From positions 1 to 64,000 of the forward strand of contig CAIUSV010000015.1 in the NCBI GenBank assembly GCA_903901915.1: 64,000 nucleotides of DNA, read 5' to 3'. The notes under the pieces are model-generated. The model saw nothing but the letters and a program-made list of their open reading frames with translations. It did no database searches and was not told the origin of the DNA. A program made the position numbers and the translations under genes. This DNA comes from an uncultured Rhodospirillaceae bacterium (lineage in GTDB: Bacteria > Pseudomonadota > Alphaproteobacteria > Rhodospirillales > Magnetospirillaceae). This document shows, in pieces, positions 35,966 to 45,600 of this stretch (position 1 is the stretch's first letter; each line of letters begins with the position of its first letter).

Positions 35966-38235
35966 TCCGCGCCGCCGCGCTGTTGTGGCTGATCCTGGTG
36001 GTTGCCGCCGCCCTCCATGTCGGGGCGGCGACCCTTCGCGGCTTGCCGTTGCAGACCGATCTGATGGCGCTGCTGCCGCGCGAGGACCGCGACCCGGTGG
36101 TGCAGCGGGCCAAGGACGTGGCCAATGCGGCGTTGTCGCGGCGGGTGCTGCTGCTGGTGGGGCACGCCGAACCTGGCCGGGCGCGGGCGGCGGCGGCTGA
36201 ACTGGAGCGCGCCCTGGCCGGGCCGGGCCTGCTGTTGCCGTCGGGGGACGTGCCGCCGGCCGATGCGCTGAAGCGGCTGGGGGCGGCCTATTTCCCCCAT
36301 CGTGCCGGACTGCTGGCCGAGGACGACCGCCGCCGTCTGCAAGAAGGACGTGGCGAGGAACTGGTCACGCGCGCGCTGTCGCAGGTGTTCGGCTTTGCCG
36401 GGTTCGCCGATGGCCGGTTGCTGGCGCGCGACCCGTTGCTGCTGTTTCCCGCCTTTCTTGCCGCCCTGCCGGTGCCGGCCAGCCGCCTGATCCTGGAGGA
36501 CGGCCGTCCGACCATCACCGAGAATGGCGTCACCTGGGTCCTGCTCAGCGGCCTGTTGCCGGGCGAGGCTACCCAGCTGGCGTTGCAACGCCGCTTCGTT
36601 ACAGTGCTGGCGGCGGCCGAGGCCGGGCTTGATCCCGGCGTGCGGCTGTTGCGGCTGGGGACGTTGTTCTACGCCCAGGCCGGGGCCGAGCGGGCGATGG
36701 CCGAAACCTCGCGCATCGGGCTGATCTCGCTGGCCGGTACCGCCCTGCTGCTGGTGGCGGCGTTCCGCGCGCTGCGGCCGCTGTTGCTGGGGCTGCTGTC
36801 GGTGACGGTGGGGCTGGTGACGGCGCTGTCGGTCTGCCTGCTGCTGTTCGGGGAACTGCATGTGGCGGCCCAGTTGTTCGGGGCCTCGCTGATCGGCATC
36901 GCCGCCGATTACGCCCTACTGTATTTCGCCCAGATGTTTTCACCCGAGGCCGATCCGCGTCGGCGGCTGCGCCAGGTTCTGCCCGGCATCGTTCTCGGCG
37001 TGGCCACCACGGTGGTGGGGTATCTCAGCCTGATGTTCTCGCCGTTTCCCGGCCTGCATCAGGTGGCGGTGTTCTCGGCGGTGGGGCTGGTGGGATCGTT
37101 TCTGACGGTGGTGCTGTGGCTGCCGGCGCTGGATCGCGCCCGGCCGGCGGACCTTGGGCGGCGATCCAAGGCCCTGGCGGCGGGGATGTGGGCGCTGTGG
37201 TCGGGGCGGCGGCGGTGGGTGTTGTTCGGGGTTGGGCTGGCGGTGGCGGCGGTCGGCCATGGTCGGCTGACGGTGGATGACGACGTGCGGCGCCAACAGC
37301 CGCTCGATCCCGGTCTCGCCGCCCAACAGGCCGAGATCATGCGCCTGACCGGGTTCGGTCACAGCGGGCAGTTCCTGGTGGTTGAAGGCGTCGATTCCGA
37401 ACAGACCCTGCGCCGCGAGGAGGAATTGGGCGGACGATTGGCGGCGGTGGTCGCCGATGGCGGGTTGGCCGGCTGGCAGGCGGTGGCGCGTTTCGTGCCT
37501 TCGCTGGCGCGCCAAGCCGAGAACCGCGCCCTGGTGGCCGAGCGGTTGACCGGACCGTATCTTGGCGGCTACCGCGCCCGTCTGGGGTTGGCCGGGGCGG
37601 TGGCAGCGGAGCCCGAGCCGGGGCCGTTGACCCCTCGGCCGGTGATCGCTAGCGGCGCCCTGCCCCTGCTTGCCACCCTGGCGCCCGAGCCGGGGTTGCA
37701 TCTGGTGCTGTTGGAGGGCGTGCGCGACCCGGCGGCGGTGCGGGCCGCGGTCGCCGGACTCGAAGGGGTGCGCTTCGTCGATTCCACCGCCGACGTTTCC
37801 GATCTGCTGGGAGCCTATCGCCGCCGCGCCGTCTGGTTGCTGGCGGTATCGGCGCTGCTGATGGCGCCGCTGCTGGCGTGGCGCTATGGCTGGCGCCGTC
37901 TGCCGGCGGTGCTGGGGCCGCCGGTGGCGGCGGTGGCGCTGACCCCGGCGGTGCTGGCGCTTGTCGGGTTGCCGTTCAGTTTCTTCTCGGCCATGGCGCT
38001 GGTGCTGGTGCTGTCCATCGGTGTCGACTACGCCGTATTCTGCGCCGAGGACCGTCGCCGCGACGCGGTGACGCTGACCGGGATCACTTTGGCCATGCTG
38101 ACCACTTTGCTGTCGTTCGGCTTGCTGGCCATGGGCGACGTCGCCGGTGTCCGCGCGTTTGGTGCCACCATGCTGGTCGGGGTGCCGCTGGCGTTGCTGC
38201 TGGCGCCCATGGCGGGCAAACCTTTCAGCCGATAG
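35962..38235 (+). CDS. MMPL/RND-family exporter
   Basis: This 757-aa inner-membrane protein has a first TM helix, a large periplasmic domain, a cluster of five helices (IGLISLAGTALLLVAAFRAL onward), a second periplasmic domain and a second cluster (ALVLVLSIGVDYAVFCAEDR onward). The two-fold RND/MMPL layout is clear. GIAADYALLYFAQM and IGVDYAVF are the paired TM4-type motifs with conserved Asp-Tyr. It likely exports the finished polyene lipid. The ATG is at the previous stop. Confidence 0.85.
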   Translation: MIRAAALLWLILVVAAALHVGAATLRGLPLQTDLMALLPREDRDPVVQRAKDVANAALSRRVLLLVGHAEPGRARAAAAELERALAGPGLLLPSGDVPPADALKRLGAAYFPHRAGLLAEDDRRRLQEGRGEELVTRALSQVFGFAGFADGRLLARDPLLLFPAFLAALPVPASRLILEDGRPTITENGVTWVLLSGLLPGEATQLALQRRFVTVLAAAEAGLDPGVRLLRLGTLFYAQAGAERAMAETSRIGLISLAGTALLLVAAFRALRPLLLGLLSVTVGLVTALSVCLLLFGELHVAAQLFGASLIGIAADYALLYFAQMFSPEADPRRRLRQVLPGIVLGVATTVVGYLSLMFSPFPGLHQVAVFSAVGLVGSFLTVVLWLPALDRARPADLGRRSKALAAGMWALWSGRRRWVLFGVGLAVAAVGHGRLTVDDDVRRQQPLDPGLAAQQAEIMRLTGFGHSGQFLVVEGVDSEQTLRREEELGGRLAAVVADGGLAGWQAVARFVPSLARQAENRALVAERLTGPYLGGYRARLGLAGAVAAEPEPGPLTPRPVIASGALPLLATLAPEPGLHLVLLEGVRDPAAVRAAVAGLEGVRFVDSTADVSDLLGAYRRRAVWLLAVSALLMAPLLAWRYGWRRLPAVLGPPVAAVALTPAVLALVGLPFSFFSAMALVLVLSIGVDYAVFCAEDRRRDAVTLTGITLAMLTTLLSFGLLAMGDVAGVRAFGATMLVGVPLALLLAPMAGKPFSR

Positions 38236-38269
38236 GACGTCGTAAAATTCCTGTGTATGTAGTGTCGTC

Positions 38270-38830
38270 ATGATTGCTCGATTTGTGGTTTTCGCCGCGC
38301 TTTTCGTCGTCGCCTGCGCCTCGCCGCCGCGAGGGGCGCAACGGGTTGCCGTGGCGCCGGGGGTGACGATGGAACTGCCGGCCCCGGCGGCGCTGGGGCG
38401 TTCGGTCGAGGCGGTGCAACTGGTGACCGCGCGCCGCGACGGCGAGATCTTCGCGTTCGAGGCGCGGCTGTCGGCCACGCCCGAGCGGCTGTTGCTGGTG
38501 GGGACCGATGCCATGGGGCGCCGGCTGATGCGGGTGGTGTGGCAGGATGGCGGCCTGAGCGTCGAGCGGGCCGACTGGCTGCCCGAGGCGGTGCGACCGG
38601 AAAACGTCCTGGCCGACGTCATGCTGTTGTACTGGCCGGAAGAGGCGTTGCGGCCGGGTCTGAGCGGCGCGGCGCTGGATGGCGGCTCCGGCCGCCACCT
38701 GCGCCGCGATGGCGAGGAGGTGGTGGTCATCGCCTATGACGGCGACCCCTGGCAGGGCGGCGCGGTGCTGCGCAACCTCGCTTGGGGCTACGAGATCGAG
38801 GTTCGCTCCGCTCTGGTGGGGCCGCCATGA
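38270..38830 (+). CDS. DUF3261-like lipoprotein
   Basis: This 186-aa protein has a lipoprotein signal peptide with the lipidated cysteine at residue 16 (VFAALFVVACASP). The body matches the small outer-membrane lipoprotein seen beside the LolA and MMPL genes in aryl-polyene clusters. Function is unknown, presumably receiving or anchoring the pigment. It is separated from the exporter by 34 nt and overlaps the next gene by ATGA. Confidence 0.72.
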   Translation: MIARFVVFAALFVVACASPPRGAQRVAVAPGVTMELPAPAALGRSVEAVQLVTARRDGEIFAFEARLSATPERLLLVGTDAMGRRLMRVVWQDGGLSVERADWLPEAVRPENVLADVMLLYWPEEALRPGLSGAALDGGSGRHLRRDGEEVVVIAYDGDPWQGGAVLRNLAWGYEIEVRSALVGPP

Positions 38831-39987
38831 GAATGTATCTGCCCGCCATGGCCGTCGCCACCTGCCTGGGAGCGGGCAAGGCCGCCACCGCCGCCGCGCT
38901 GTTCGCCGGACGCCGCGACGGCCTGCGGCCGCAGGCCGGCTTCGCCCCTCCGGTGGGGGCGGTTACCGTCGCGCTGCCCGACCTCGGCGGCCGTCAGGGC
39001 CGCAACAACCGTCTGCTGGCGCTGTTGCTGGACGAGATCGCCGCCCCCGTCGCCGCCGCGCGTGATCGCTTCGGGGCGGATCGCGTCGCCGTGGTGCTGG
39101 GGACCAGCACCTCGGGCATCGCCGAGGGCGAGGCGGCCATGGCCCATCGCCTGGCCACCGGGGCGTGGCCCGGGGACTTTCGCCATTCCGGGCAGGAGAC
39201 CGGCGACGCCGCCCTGTTCGCGGCCGATTATCTTGGACTGACCGGTCCGTCATATGTGGTTGCCACCGCCTGTTCGTCGGGGGCCAAGGTGTTCGCCAGC
39301 GCTCGGCGGCTGATCCGTCAGGGAGTGGTCGACGCGGCGGTGGTGGGGGGCGTCGATACCCTGTGCCGCCTGACCGTCGCCGGCTTCTCGGCACTGGAAT
39401 CGGTGGCGGCGGCGCCGTGCAATCCGTTCAGCATCAACCGCGCCGGCATCACCATCGGCGAGGGCGGCGCGGTGTTCCTGATGACCGCCGACCCTGCCGC
39501 CATCGCCCTGCTGGGGGTGGGGGAAAGCTCGGACGCCTACCATCTCAGCGCCCCCGACCCCACCGGGGCCGGGGCGTTGGCCGCCATGGTGGCGGCGCTG
39601 GAGGATGCCGGGCTGACGCCGTCGGACATCGCCTATGTCAACCTGCACGGCACTGCCACGCCGCTCAACGACGCCATGGAAGCCAAGGCGGTGCATGCCC
39701 TGTTCGGCGGCGGCGTGCCCTGTTCCTCGACCAAGGCCATGACCGGGCACACCCTGGGCGCCGCCGGGGCGGTCGAGGCCGCCTTCCTGTGGCTGACCCT
39801 GTCGCCGGAGTGGAACCGCGACGGGCTGTTGCCGCCGCATCTGTGGGACGGCATCGCCGATCCGGCGCTTCCGCCTCTGGCGCTGGCGCCGCCGGGATCT
39901 CGGTTGGCCGGGAGAGCGGGTCTCAGCAACTCCTTCGCCTTCGGTGGCAACAACTGCGCCGTGGTGCTGGGGAGGGGGGCGTCATGA
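38827..39987 (+). CDS. Beta-ketoacyl-ACP synthase I (cluster KS, first)
   Basis: This 386-aa thiolase-fold ketosynthase has the nucleophile C149 in VVATACSSGAKVF and the two histidines in NLHGTATPLND and GHTLGAAGAVEA, so it should be active. It probably elongates the polyene with malonyl-ACP. The start overlaps the lipoprotein stop. Confidence 0.87.
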   Translation: MRMYLPAMAVATCLGAGKAATAAALFAGRRDGLRPQAGFAPPVGAVTVALPDLGGRQGRNNRLLALLLDEIAAPVAAARDRFGADRVAVVLGTSTSGIAEGEAAMAHRLATGAWPGDFRHSGQETGDAALFAADYLGLTGPSYVVATACSSGAKVFASARRLIRQGVVDAAVVGGVDTLCRLTVAGFSALESVAAAPCNPFSINRAGITIGEGGAVFLMTADPAAIALLGVGESSDAYHLSAPDPTGAGALAAMVAALEDAGLTPSDIAYVNLHGTATPLNDAMEAKAVHALFGGGVPCSSTKAMTGHTLGAAGAVEAAFLWLTLSPEWNRDGLLPPHLWDGIADPALPPLALAPPGSRLAGRAGLSNSFAFGGNNCAVVLGRGAS

Positions 39988-40418
39988 CTCCCTGCCCGTG
40001 GACCATCGCCGAGGTGCTGCCCCACGCGCCGCCCATGGTGCTGCTGGACGAGGTCATCGCCTTTGACGCCGAGGCGGTGCTGGCGGCGGTGACCATTGGT
40101 TCCGATCATCCTTTCGCCACCGCCGAGGGCGTGCCGGTCCATGTCGGTATCGAACTGATGGCCCAGGCGTGCGGCGCCTATGCCGGGGTCCGGGCCTTGG
40201 CCGACGGCGAGCCGGTGCGGCTGGGCTATCTGCTGGGTACGCGATCGTTCCATGCCGTTCGCGACTGGCTGCGGCCGGGCGAGCGGCTGGAGGTTTCGGC
40301 GACGGTGGTGTTCCGCGATGACGGCATGGGGGTGTTCGACTGTCGCATCATCGCCGCCGATGGCGGGGTGGTGGCCGAGGCGCGGTTGAACCTGTTCCAG
40401 CCGAAGGGAGAGCCATGA
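39984..40418 (+). CDS. 3-hydroxyacyl-ACP dehydratase (hot-dog, FabZ-like)
   Basis: This 144-aa hot-dog protein has HAPPMVLLDEVIAFD at the N terminus and the helix VPVHVGIELMAQACGAYAG. It matches the stand-alone dehydratase of aryl-polyene clusters, which together with the fused dehydratase domain introduces the conjugated double bonds. Overlaps both neighbours by four bases. Confidence 0.82.
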   Translation: MTPCPWTIAEVLPHAPPMVLLDEVIAFDAEAVLAAVTIGSDHPFATAEGVPVHVGIELMAQACGAYAGVRALADGEPVRLGYLLGTRSFHAVRDWLRPGERLEVSATVVFRDDGMGVFDCRIIAADGGVVAEARLNLFQPKGEP

Positions 40419-41140
40419 CCAGGACCATTCTCGTCACCGGTGCCAGCAAGGGTATCGGCCGCGCCGTGGCGTTACGGCTGGCCCGCGACGGCTTTGCCAT
40501 CGTGGTGCACTACCACTCCGACGCCGCCGGCGCCGAGGAGACCCTGGACGGGGTCCGCGCCGCCGGCGCGGAGGGACGGCTGATCCGCTTCGATATCGCC
40601 GACCGCGCCCGGTGCCTGGAGGCGCTGGAGGCCGACATTGCCGCCCATGGCCCCTATTGGGGGGCGGTGCTTAACGCCGGCATCGCCCGCGACGCCGCCT
40701 TTCCCGCCATGACCGACGACGAGTGGGATGCGGTGCTGGGGACCAATCTCGACGGCTTCTACAACGTGCTGCGCCCCCTGGTGATGCCCATGGTCTCGGC
40801 GCGGCGGGGCGGGCGCATCGTTACCTTGTCGTCGGTGTCGGGACTGGTGGGCAATCGCGGACAGGTCAACTACTCCGCGGCCAAGGCCGGCATCATCGGC
40901 GCCACCAAGGCGCTGGCGCTGGAACTGGCCAAGCGGGCCATCACCGTCAATTGCGTCGCGCCGGGGGTGATCGACACCGCCATGCTGGATGGCCTGCCGC
41001 TGGACGAGGTGGTCAAGCTTGTTCCCATGCGCCGTCTGGGCCGCGTCGACGAGGTTGCCGGCGTGGTCGCCTTTCTGTGTTCGGACGAGGCCGGCTACGT
41101 TACCCGCCAAGTGATCTCGGTCAACGGAGGCATGGTATGA
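40415..41140 (+). CDS. 3-oxoacyl-ACP reductase (FabG-like SDR)
   Basis: This 241-aa short-chain dehydrogenase has the NADPH-binding TGASKGIG, NAG at about 88-90 and the catalytic set S139/S140, Y153 and K157 (LSSVSG, NYSAAKAG). It reduces the beta-keto group at each extension step. Confidence 0.9.
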   Translation: MTRTILVTGASKGIGRAVALRLARDGFAIVVHYHSDAAGAEETLDGVRAAGAEGRLIRFDIADRARCLEALEADIAAHGPYWGAVLNAGIARDAAFPAMTDDEWDAVLGTNLDGFYNVLRPLVMPMVSARRGGRIVTLSSVSGLVGNRGQVNYSAAKAGIIGATKALALELAKRAITVNCVAPGVIDTAMLDGLPLDEVVKLVPMRRLGRVDEVAGVVAFLCSDEAGYVTRQVISVNGGMV

Positions 41141-42363
41141 CGCGTCGCGTGGTGGTGACCGGGATGGGCGGCGTCACCGCCCTGGGCAATGACTGGCCGG
41201 CCATCCGCGCCAACCTGCTGGCGGGACGCACCGGCATCCGCCGCATGGCGGAGTGGGAGCGCTTCGAGGGCGTCAACACCCGGCTGGGGGCGCCGGTGGA
41301 CGGCTTTTCCGTCGAGGGGCGGTGGCCGCGCAAGAAGACCCGCACCATGGGGCCGGTGGCGCGGCTGGCGGTTTTCGCCGCCGAGCAGGCGTTGACCGAT
41401 GCCGGTCTGCTGGGCGACCCGGTGTTGACCTCGGGCCGGGCCGGGGTGGCGTTCGGCTCGTCGTTCGGCAGCCCGGATTCGGTGCTGGGGTTCTACGAGT
41501 TGAAGATGAACGGTGCGTCGCGCAATCTCAACGCCACCACCTACATCCAGATGATGGGCCACACCACGGCGGTGAACATCGGGCTGTTCTTCGGCCTGAC
41601 CGGCCGGGTGATTCCCACCTCCAGCGCCTGTACCTCGGGCAGCCAGGGCATCGGTTACGCCGCCGAGGCCATCCGCGCCGGCAAGGCCGACATCATGGTG
41701 GCCGGCGGGGCCGAGGAACTGGATATCACCGACGCCGCCGTGTTCGACACCCTGTTCGCCACCTCGACCCGCAACGACCGGCCCGGCACCACGCCGCAGC
41801 CCTATGACCGCGACCGTGACGGTCTGGTGATCGGCGAAGGTGCCGCCGCCTTGATATTGGAAGAGTATGACCACGCCAAGGCGCGGGGCGCCTCCATTCA
41901 TGCCGAGCTGGTCGGGTTCGGCAGCAATTCCGACGGCAACCACGTCACCCAACCCCAGGCGGCGACCATGGCGGTGGCGCTGCGGCTTGCCCTGGCCGAC
42001 GCCGATCTGCCGCCCGAGGCCGTCGGCATGGTCAACGGCCACGGCACCGCGACGGAATGGGGCGACATCGCCGAGACCCAGGCCACGGCGGCGGTGCTGG
42101 GCTCGGCCATGCCGATCCATTCGCTGAAAAGTTATTTCGGGCATTCGCTGGGCGCCTGCGGCGCCATCGAGGCGTGGCTGGGAATCGAGATGATGCGCGA
42201 AGGCTGGTTCTGTCCCACCGCCAACCTGACGAACATCGACGAGCGGTGCGCCGAACTGGACTACATCAAAGGCAGCGTGCTGCGGAAGAGTGTGGACCAT
42301 TTCATGTCCAACAATTTCGCCTTTGGCGGCATCAATACATCGTTGATTTTCAAGGCGGTTTGA
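41137..42363 (+). CDS. Beta-ketoacyl-ACP synthase II (FabF-like, cluster KS, second)
   Basis: This 408-aa ketosynthase has C165 in TSSACTSGSQGI and the histidines in NGHGTATEWGD and FGHSLGACGA. It is the last gene of the polyene cluster, overlapping the reductase gene by ATGA. The presence of two active-looking synthases plus the inactive-looking factor fits the aryl-polyene scheme of KS heterodimers. Confidence 0.9.
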   Translation: MTRRVVVTGMGGVTALGNDWPAIRANLLAGRTGIRRMAEWERFEGVNTRLGAPVDGFSVEGRWPRKKTRTMGPVARLAVFAAEQALTDAGLLGDPVLTSGRAGVAFGSSFGSPDSVLGFYELKMNGASRNLNATTYIQMMGHTTAVNIGLFFGLTGRVIPTSSACTSGSQGIGYAAEAIRAGKADIMVAGGAEELDITDAAVFDTLFATSTRNDRPGTTPQPYDRDRDGLVIGEGAAALILEEYDHAKARGASIHAELVGFGSNSDGNHVTQPQAATMAVALRLALADADLPPEAVGMVNGHGTATEWGDIAETQATAAVLGSAMPIHSLKSYFGHSLGACGAIEAWLGIEMMREGWFCPTANLTNIDERCAELDYIKGSVLRKSVDHFMSNNFAFGGINTSLIFKAV

Positions 42364-42397
42364 TGCCGGCGGGGAATTTCGTGACGCGATGAATAAG

Positions 42398-42431
42398 GCG
42401 CCTATTTTTGTGACGCGACAAAAATAGGCGC
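42398..42431. terminator. Perfect 14-bp inverted repeat after the polyene cluster
   Basis: GCGCCTATTTTTGT and ACAAAAATAGGCGC form an uninterrupted 14-bp stem around a 6-nt loop. It begins 35 nt after the cluster's last stop. There is no downstream T-tract, though the stem has T5/A5 runs. It is probably a terminator or RNA-stabilising hairpin; a protein-binding site is possible. The GTGACGCGA of the loop side also occurs just upstream at 42381. Confidence 0.55.
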
Positions 42432-42633
42432 TCGTGGTGGCGGGAATTTGTTTCCCGGTGGAGCGACGGCCGGGCAATTTCTGCCGGGTAGTCTCTGCCG
42501 TGTCACCGGGTATCCGACGCTGCAATCAACTAATAAATGAAGGAATTCCCGCCCTTTGGCGAGTTGGCATGAGGCGTGCGTGCCTGTATGACTTGCAGGA
42601 GATTTCCGGCGGCGATGATCGGAGCTATTGGCC

Positions 42634-45600
42634 GTGGCCTTGTCCATATCCTCTCTCAGCGAAGTGCAGATCGCACAACTGAGCAGTTCCGCCATCCAGG
42701 GACTGACGACGACGGATATCGGCAGCCTGGGTGCCAATCAGGTCGCCGCCTTCACCATTCCCCAGATCGAAGCGCTGAGCGGGACTCAGCTCGCGGCGCT
42801 GTCCACCACGGGTATGGGCGGGCTGACCGCGGCCCAGATCGGGGCGTTGAGCCCCAGCCAGATGGCGTTCAGCGGTACGCAGCTTGCGGTCCTGATCGAT
42901 GCCCAGATCGATGCCTTCGGGGTCGATGAGGTCGCGGCGCTCAGTACGCTTCAGATCAAGGGGCTGACCACCGGCGAGCTGGCGTCGCTGACCACCGCCC
43001 AGTTCCGGGTTCTGGCGCCGACCCAGCTGGCGGCGCTGAGTTCGGCCCAGATCAGGGGGTTGGCCCCCACCGAGCTGTCGGAGCTGACATCGACCCAGGT
43101 CGCCGGCCTGGGCAGTACCCAGATCGCCGCCCTGACCACCACCCAGGTCGGCAGCCTGTCCAACGAGGCGATCGCCGCGCTTACCGCCACCCAATTGGCG
43201 GGGCTGACCCTGGCCGATGCCCAGGCGCTGACGCTTTCGCAGCTTCATGTGCTCGGCACCACCCAGATGGCGGCGTTGACCACCACCCAGATCAGGGGAC
43301 TGGAATCCGAAGATATCAGTTCGCTGAGCGTCGAGCAGTTGGGGGCCCTGTCCGCCGTCCAGATGGGGGCGATCACCAATCTGGCGGCGCGCGGTGTGAC
43401 CGATACCCAGATCATGGGACTGACCTCGACCCAGGTGGCGGGCATCGGCGTCGGGCAGGTGGCCTTTCTCAGCGCCTCGGCGGTTACGGCGCTGACCGTT
43501 ACCCAGCTGGCGGCGCTGAGTCCATCGCAGATCCGGTCGCTGACCTCGGATCAGGTGGGGATCTTGGATCTTGCGCAGGTGCAGGGGCTTGGCACCAACC
43601 AGTTCTCCAGTCTGACCGCCACTCAGATGGCGGCGTTGAGTTCGGACCAGGTCCGCTATCTGACCGGATCCCAGTTGGCCGCTCTCAGCACCACCCAGAT
43701 CAGGACCCTGACCACCACCGCCGTGGCGGCGCTGGATGTCTCCCAGTTGGGCGGCCTGACTTCGACCCAGCTTGGCGCCCTGACCATCAACCAGATCGGC
43801 GCGCTTTCGACCGCCGATGTCGCCGCCCTCGACACCAACCAGATGAAGGGACTGAGTACCGTCGAACTGGCGGCGCTGTCGGCGGATCAGATGGCGGCCC
43901 TGTCCGAGACCCAGGTGGCCGGGCTGAGCGCCACCCAGGTCCAGGGACTGACCGCCACCGAGCTTGGCCAGCTGACCATCCCCCAGTTGGGGGCGCTGAG
44001 CGGAAATCAGGTGGCATCGTTGGCGCTGACCAGTCTTCGCGGATTGGAGCAGGCGCAGCTTCAGGCCCTGACCCCGACCCAACTGGCGGCGATCACCTCG
44101 ACGCAATTGGGATATCTGAGCGCCGATCAGATCGCCGGCCTGAGTGAAACCCAGGTCGCCGCCCTGTCCGTCACCCAGGTCAAGGGGTTGACCGCCAACG
44201 AGATGCAGGCGTTGAGCGACTCCCAACTGGCGGTGCTGGCGACGACCCAGCTGGCGTCGCTGAGCACGTTTGCCGTTCGCGGTCTGAGTGGGGGGCAGAT
44301 CGGCCAGTTGAGCACCACCCAGATCGGCGGTCTGAGTTCGACCCAGCTGTCCAGCCTTGCCACCACCCAGATCGCCAGTCTGGCCGACACCCAGGTGGCC
44401 GCCCTGAGCACCACCCAGGTCGCGTCGCTGACCGCCGCTCAATTGGGGGCGCTGAGCGACGGTCAGTTCAGCCAGTTGTTCCGCACCCAGATCACTTCGC
44501 TATCGACCACCCAGATCATGGGGTTGACCACCACCCAGTTGGGAAGCCTGACCGCCACCCAGCTGGCCGGACTGACGGTGACCCAGATCTCGGCGTTGAC
44601 GCCGGCCCAGATCAAGGGGTTCGGCGTCAGCGGGCTTGAAGCGTTGAACGCCACCCAGCTTGCCGCGATATCGACCAGCCAGATCGGTGCGCTGTCCGGT
44701 GACCAGATCGGCGGCCTGACCGCCACCATGCTGGACCGGTTGAGCGCCAGCCAGCTTGGCGGCCTGACGCTGGCCCAGGTCGCGGCGCTGAACTCGGACC
44801 AGATCGCCTCGCTGTCCGAGACGCAGATCAAGTCGCTGTCGGCCACCGGCATCAACGGATTGACCCAGGGCGAGATCGGCGGCTTCACCGCCACCCAGCT
44901 CACCGCCCTGACCGCGACTCAGCTCGCGGTCTTGACCGGCGCCGCGCTGGGCGGCCTGACGGCCAGTCAGGTCTCCCAGTTGGCGACCGGCCAGATCAAG
45001 GCGCTGGCCGACACCCAGCTTGCCGCCCTGTCCGATGACGGGTTGTCGGGTCTTACCCCGACCCAGTTGGCGGCCATGGGCGCGACGCAGCTCGGCCGGT
45101 TGAGTTCGACCCAGATCGGCGGCCTGAGCGGAACGCAGCTTGCCGCCCTGACCTCGACCCAAGTGGCTGCTTTGCGTACCACCCAGATCGTCGGCCTGAC
45201 CGAGGCGCAGATGGCGGGGTTGTCCACGGTTCAGGTCAAGGCGTTGACCATGACCCAGATTTCGGCCTTGCCCGACACCGCTATCGGCGCGTTGAGCGAA
45301 GCCGGTCTGGCGGCGCTCGGCACCCTTCAGATCAAGGGGTTGACCGCCGCCAATGTCGATACCCTGACCGAGACCCAGCTTGCCGGCCTGTCCACCACCC
45401 AGGTGGCGGCGTTGAATGTCGCCACGCTGAGGAGTCTGGCCGACACCCAGATCGCCGCGCTTGCCACCACGCAAGTGATGGCGTTGTCCGTCACCCAGAT
45501 CGGCGGGCTTGGCGTCCTCCAGGTCGGAGCGCTGACCACCCAACAGGTTGCCGCATTCACCGCCACCCAGGTGAAAAGCCTGTCGCCGGTTCTGCTGGCG

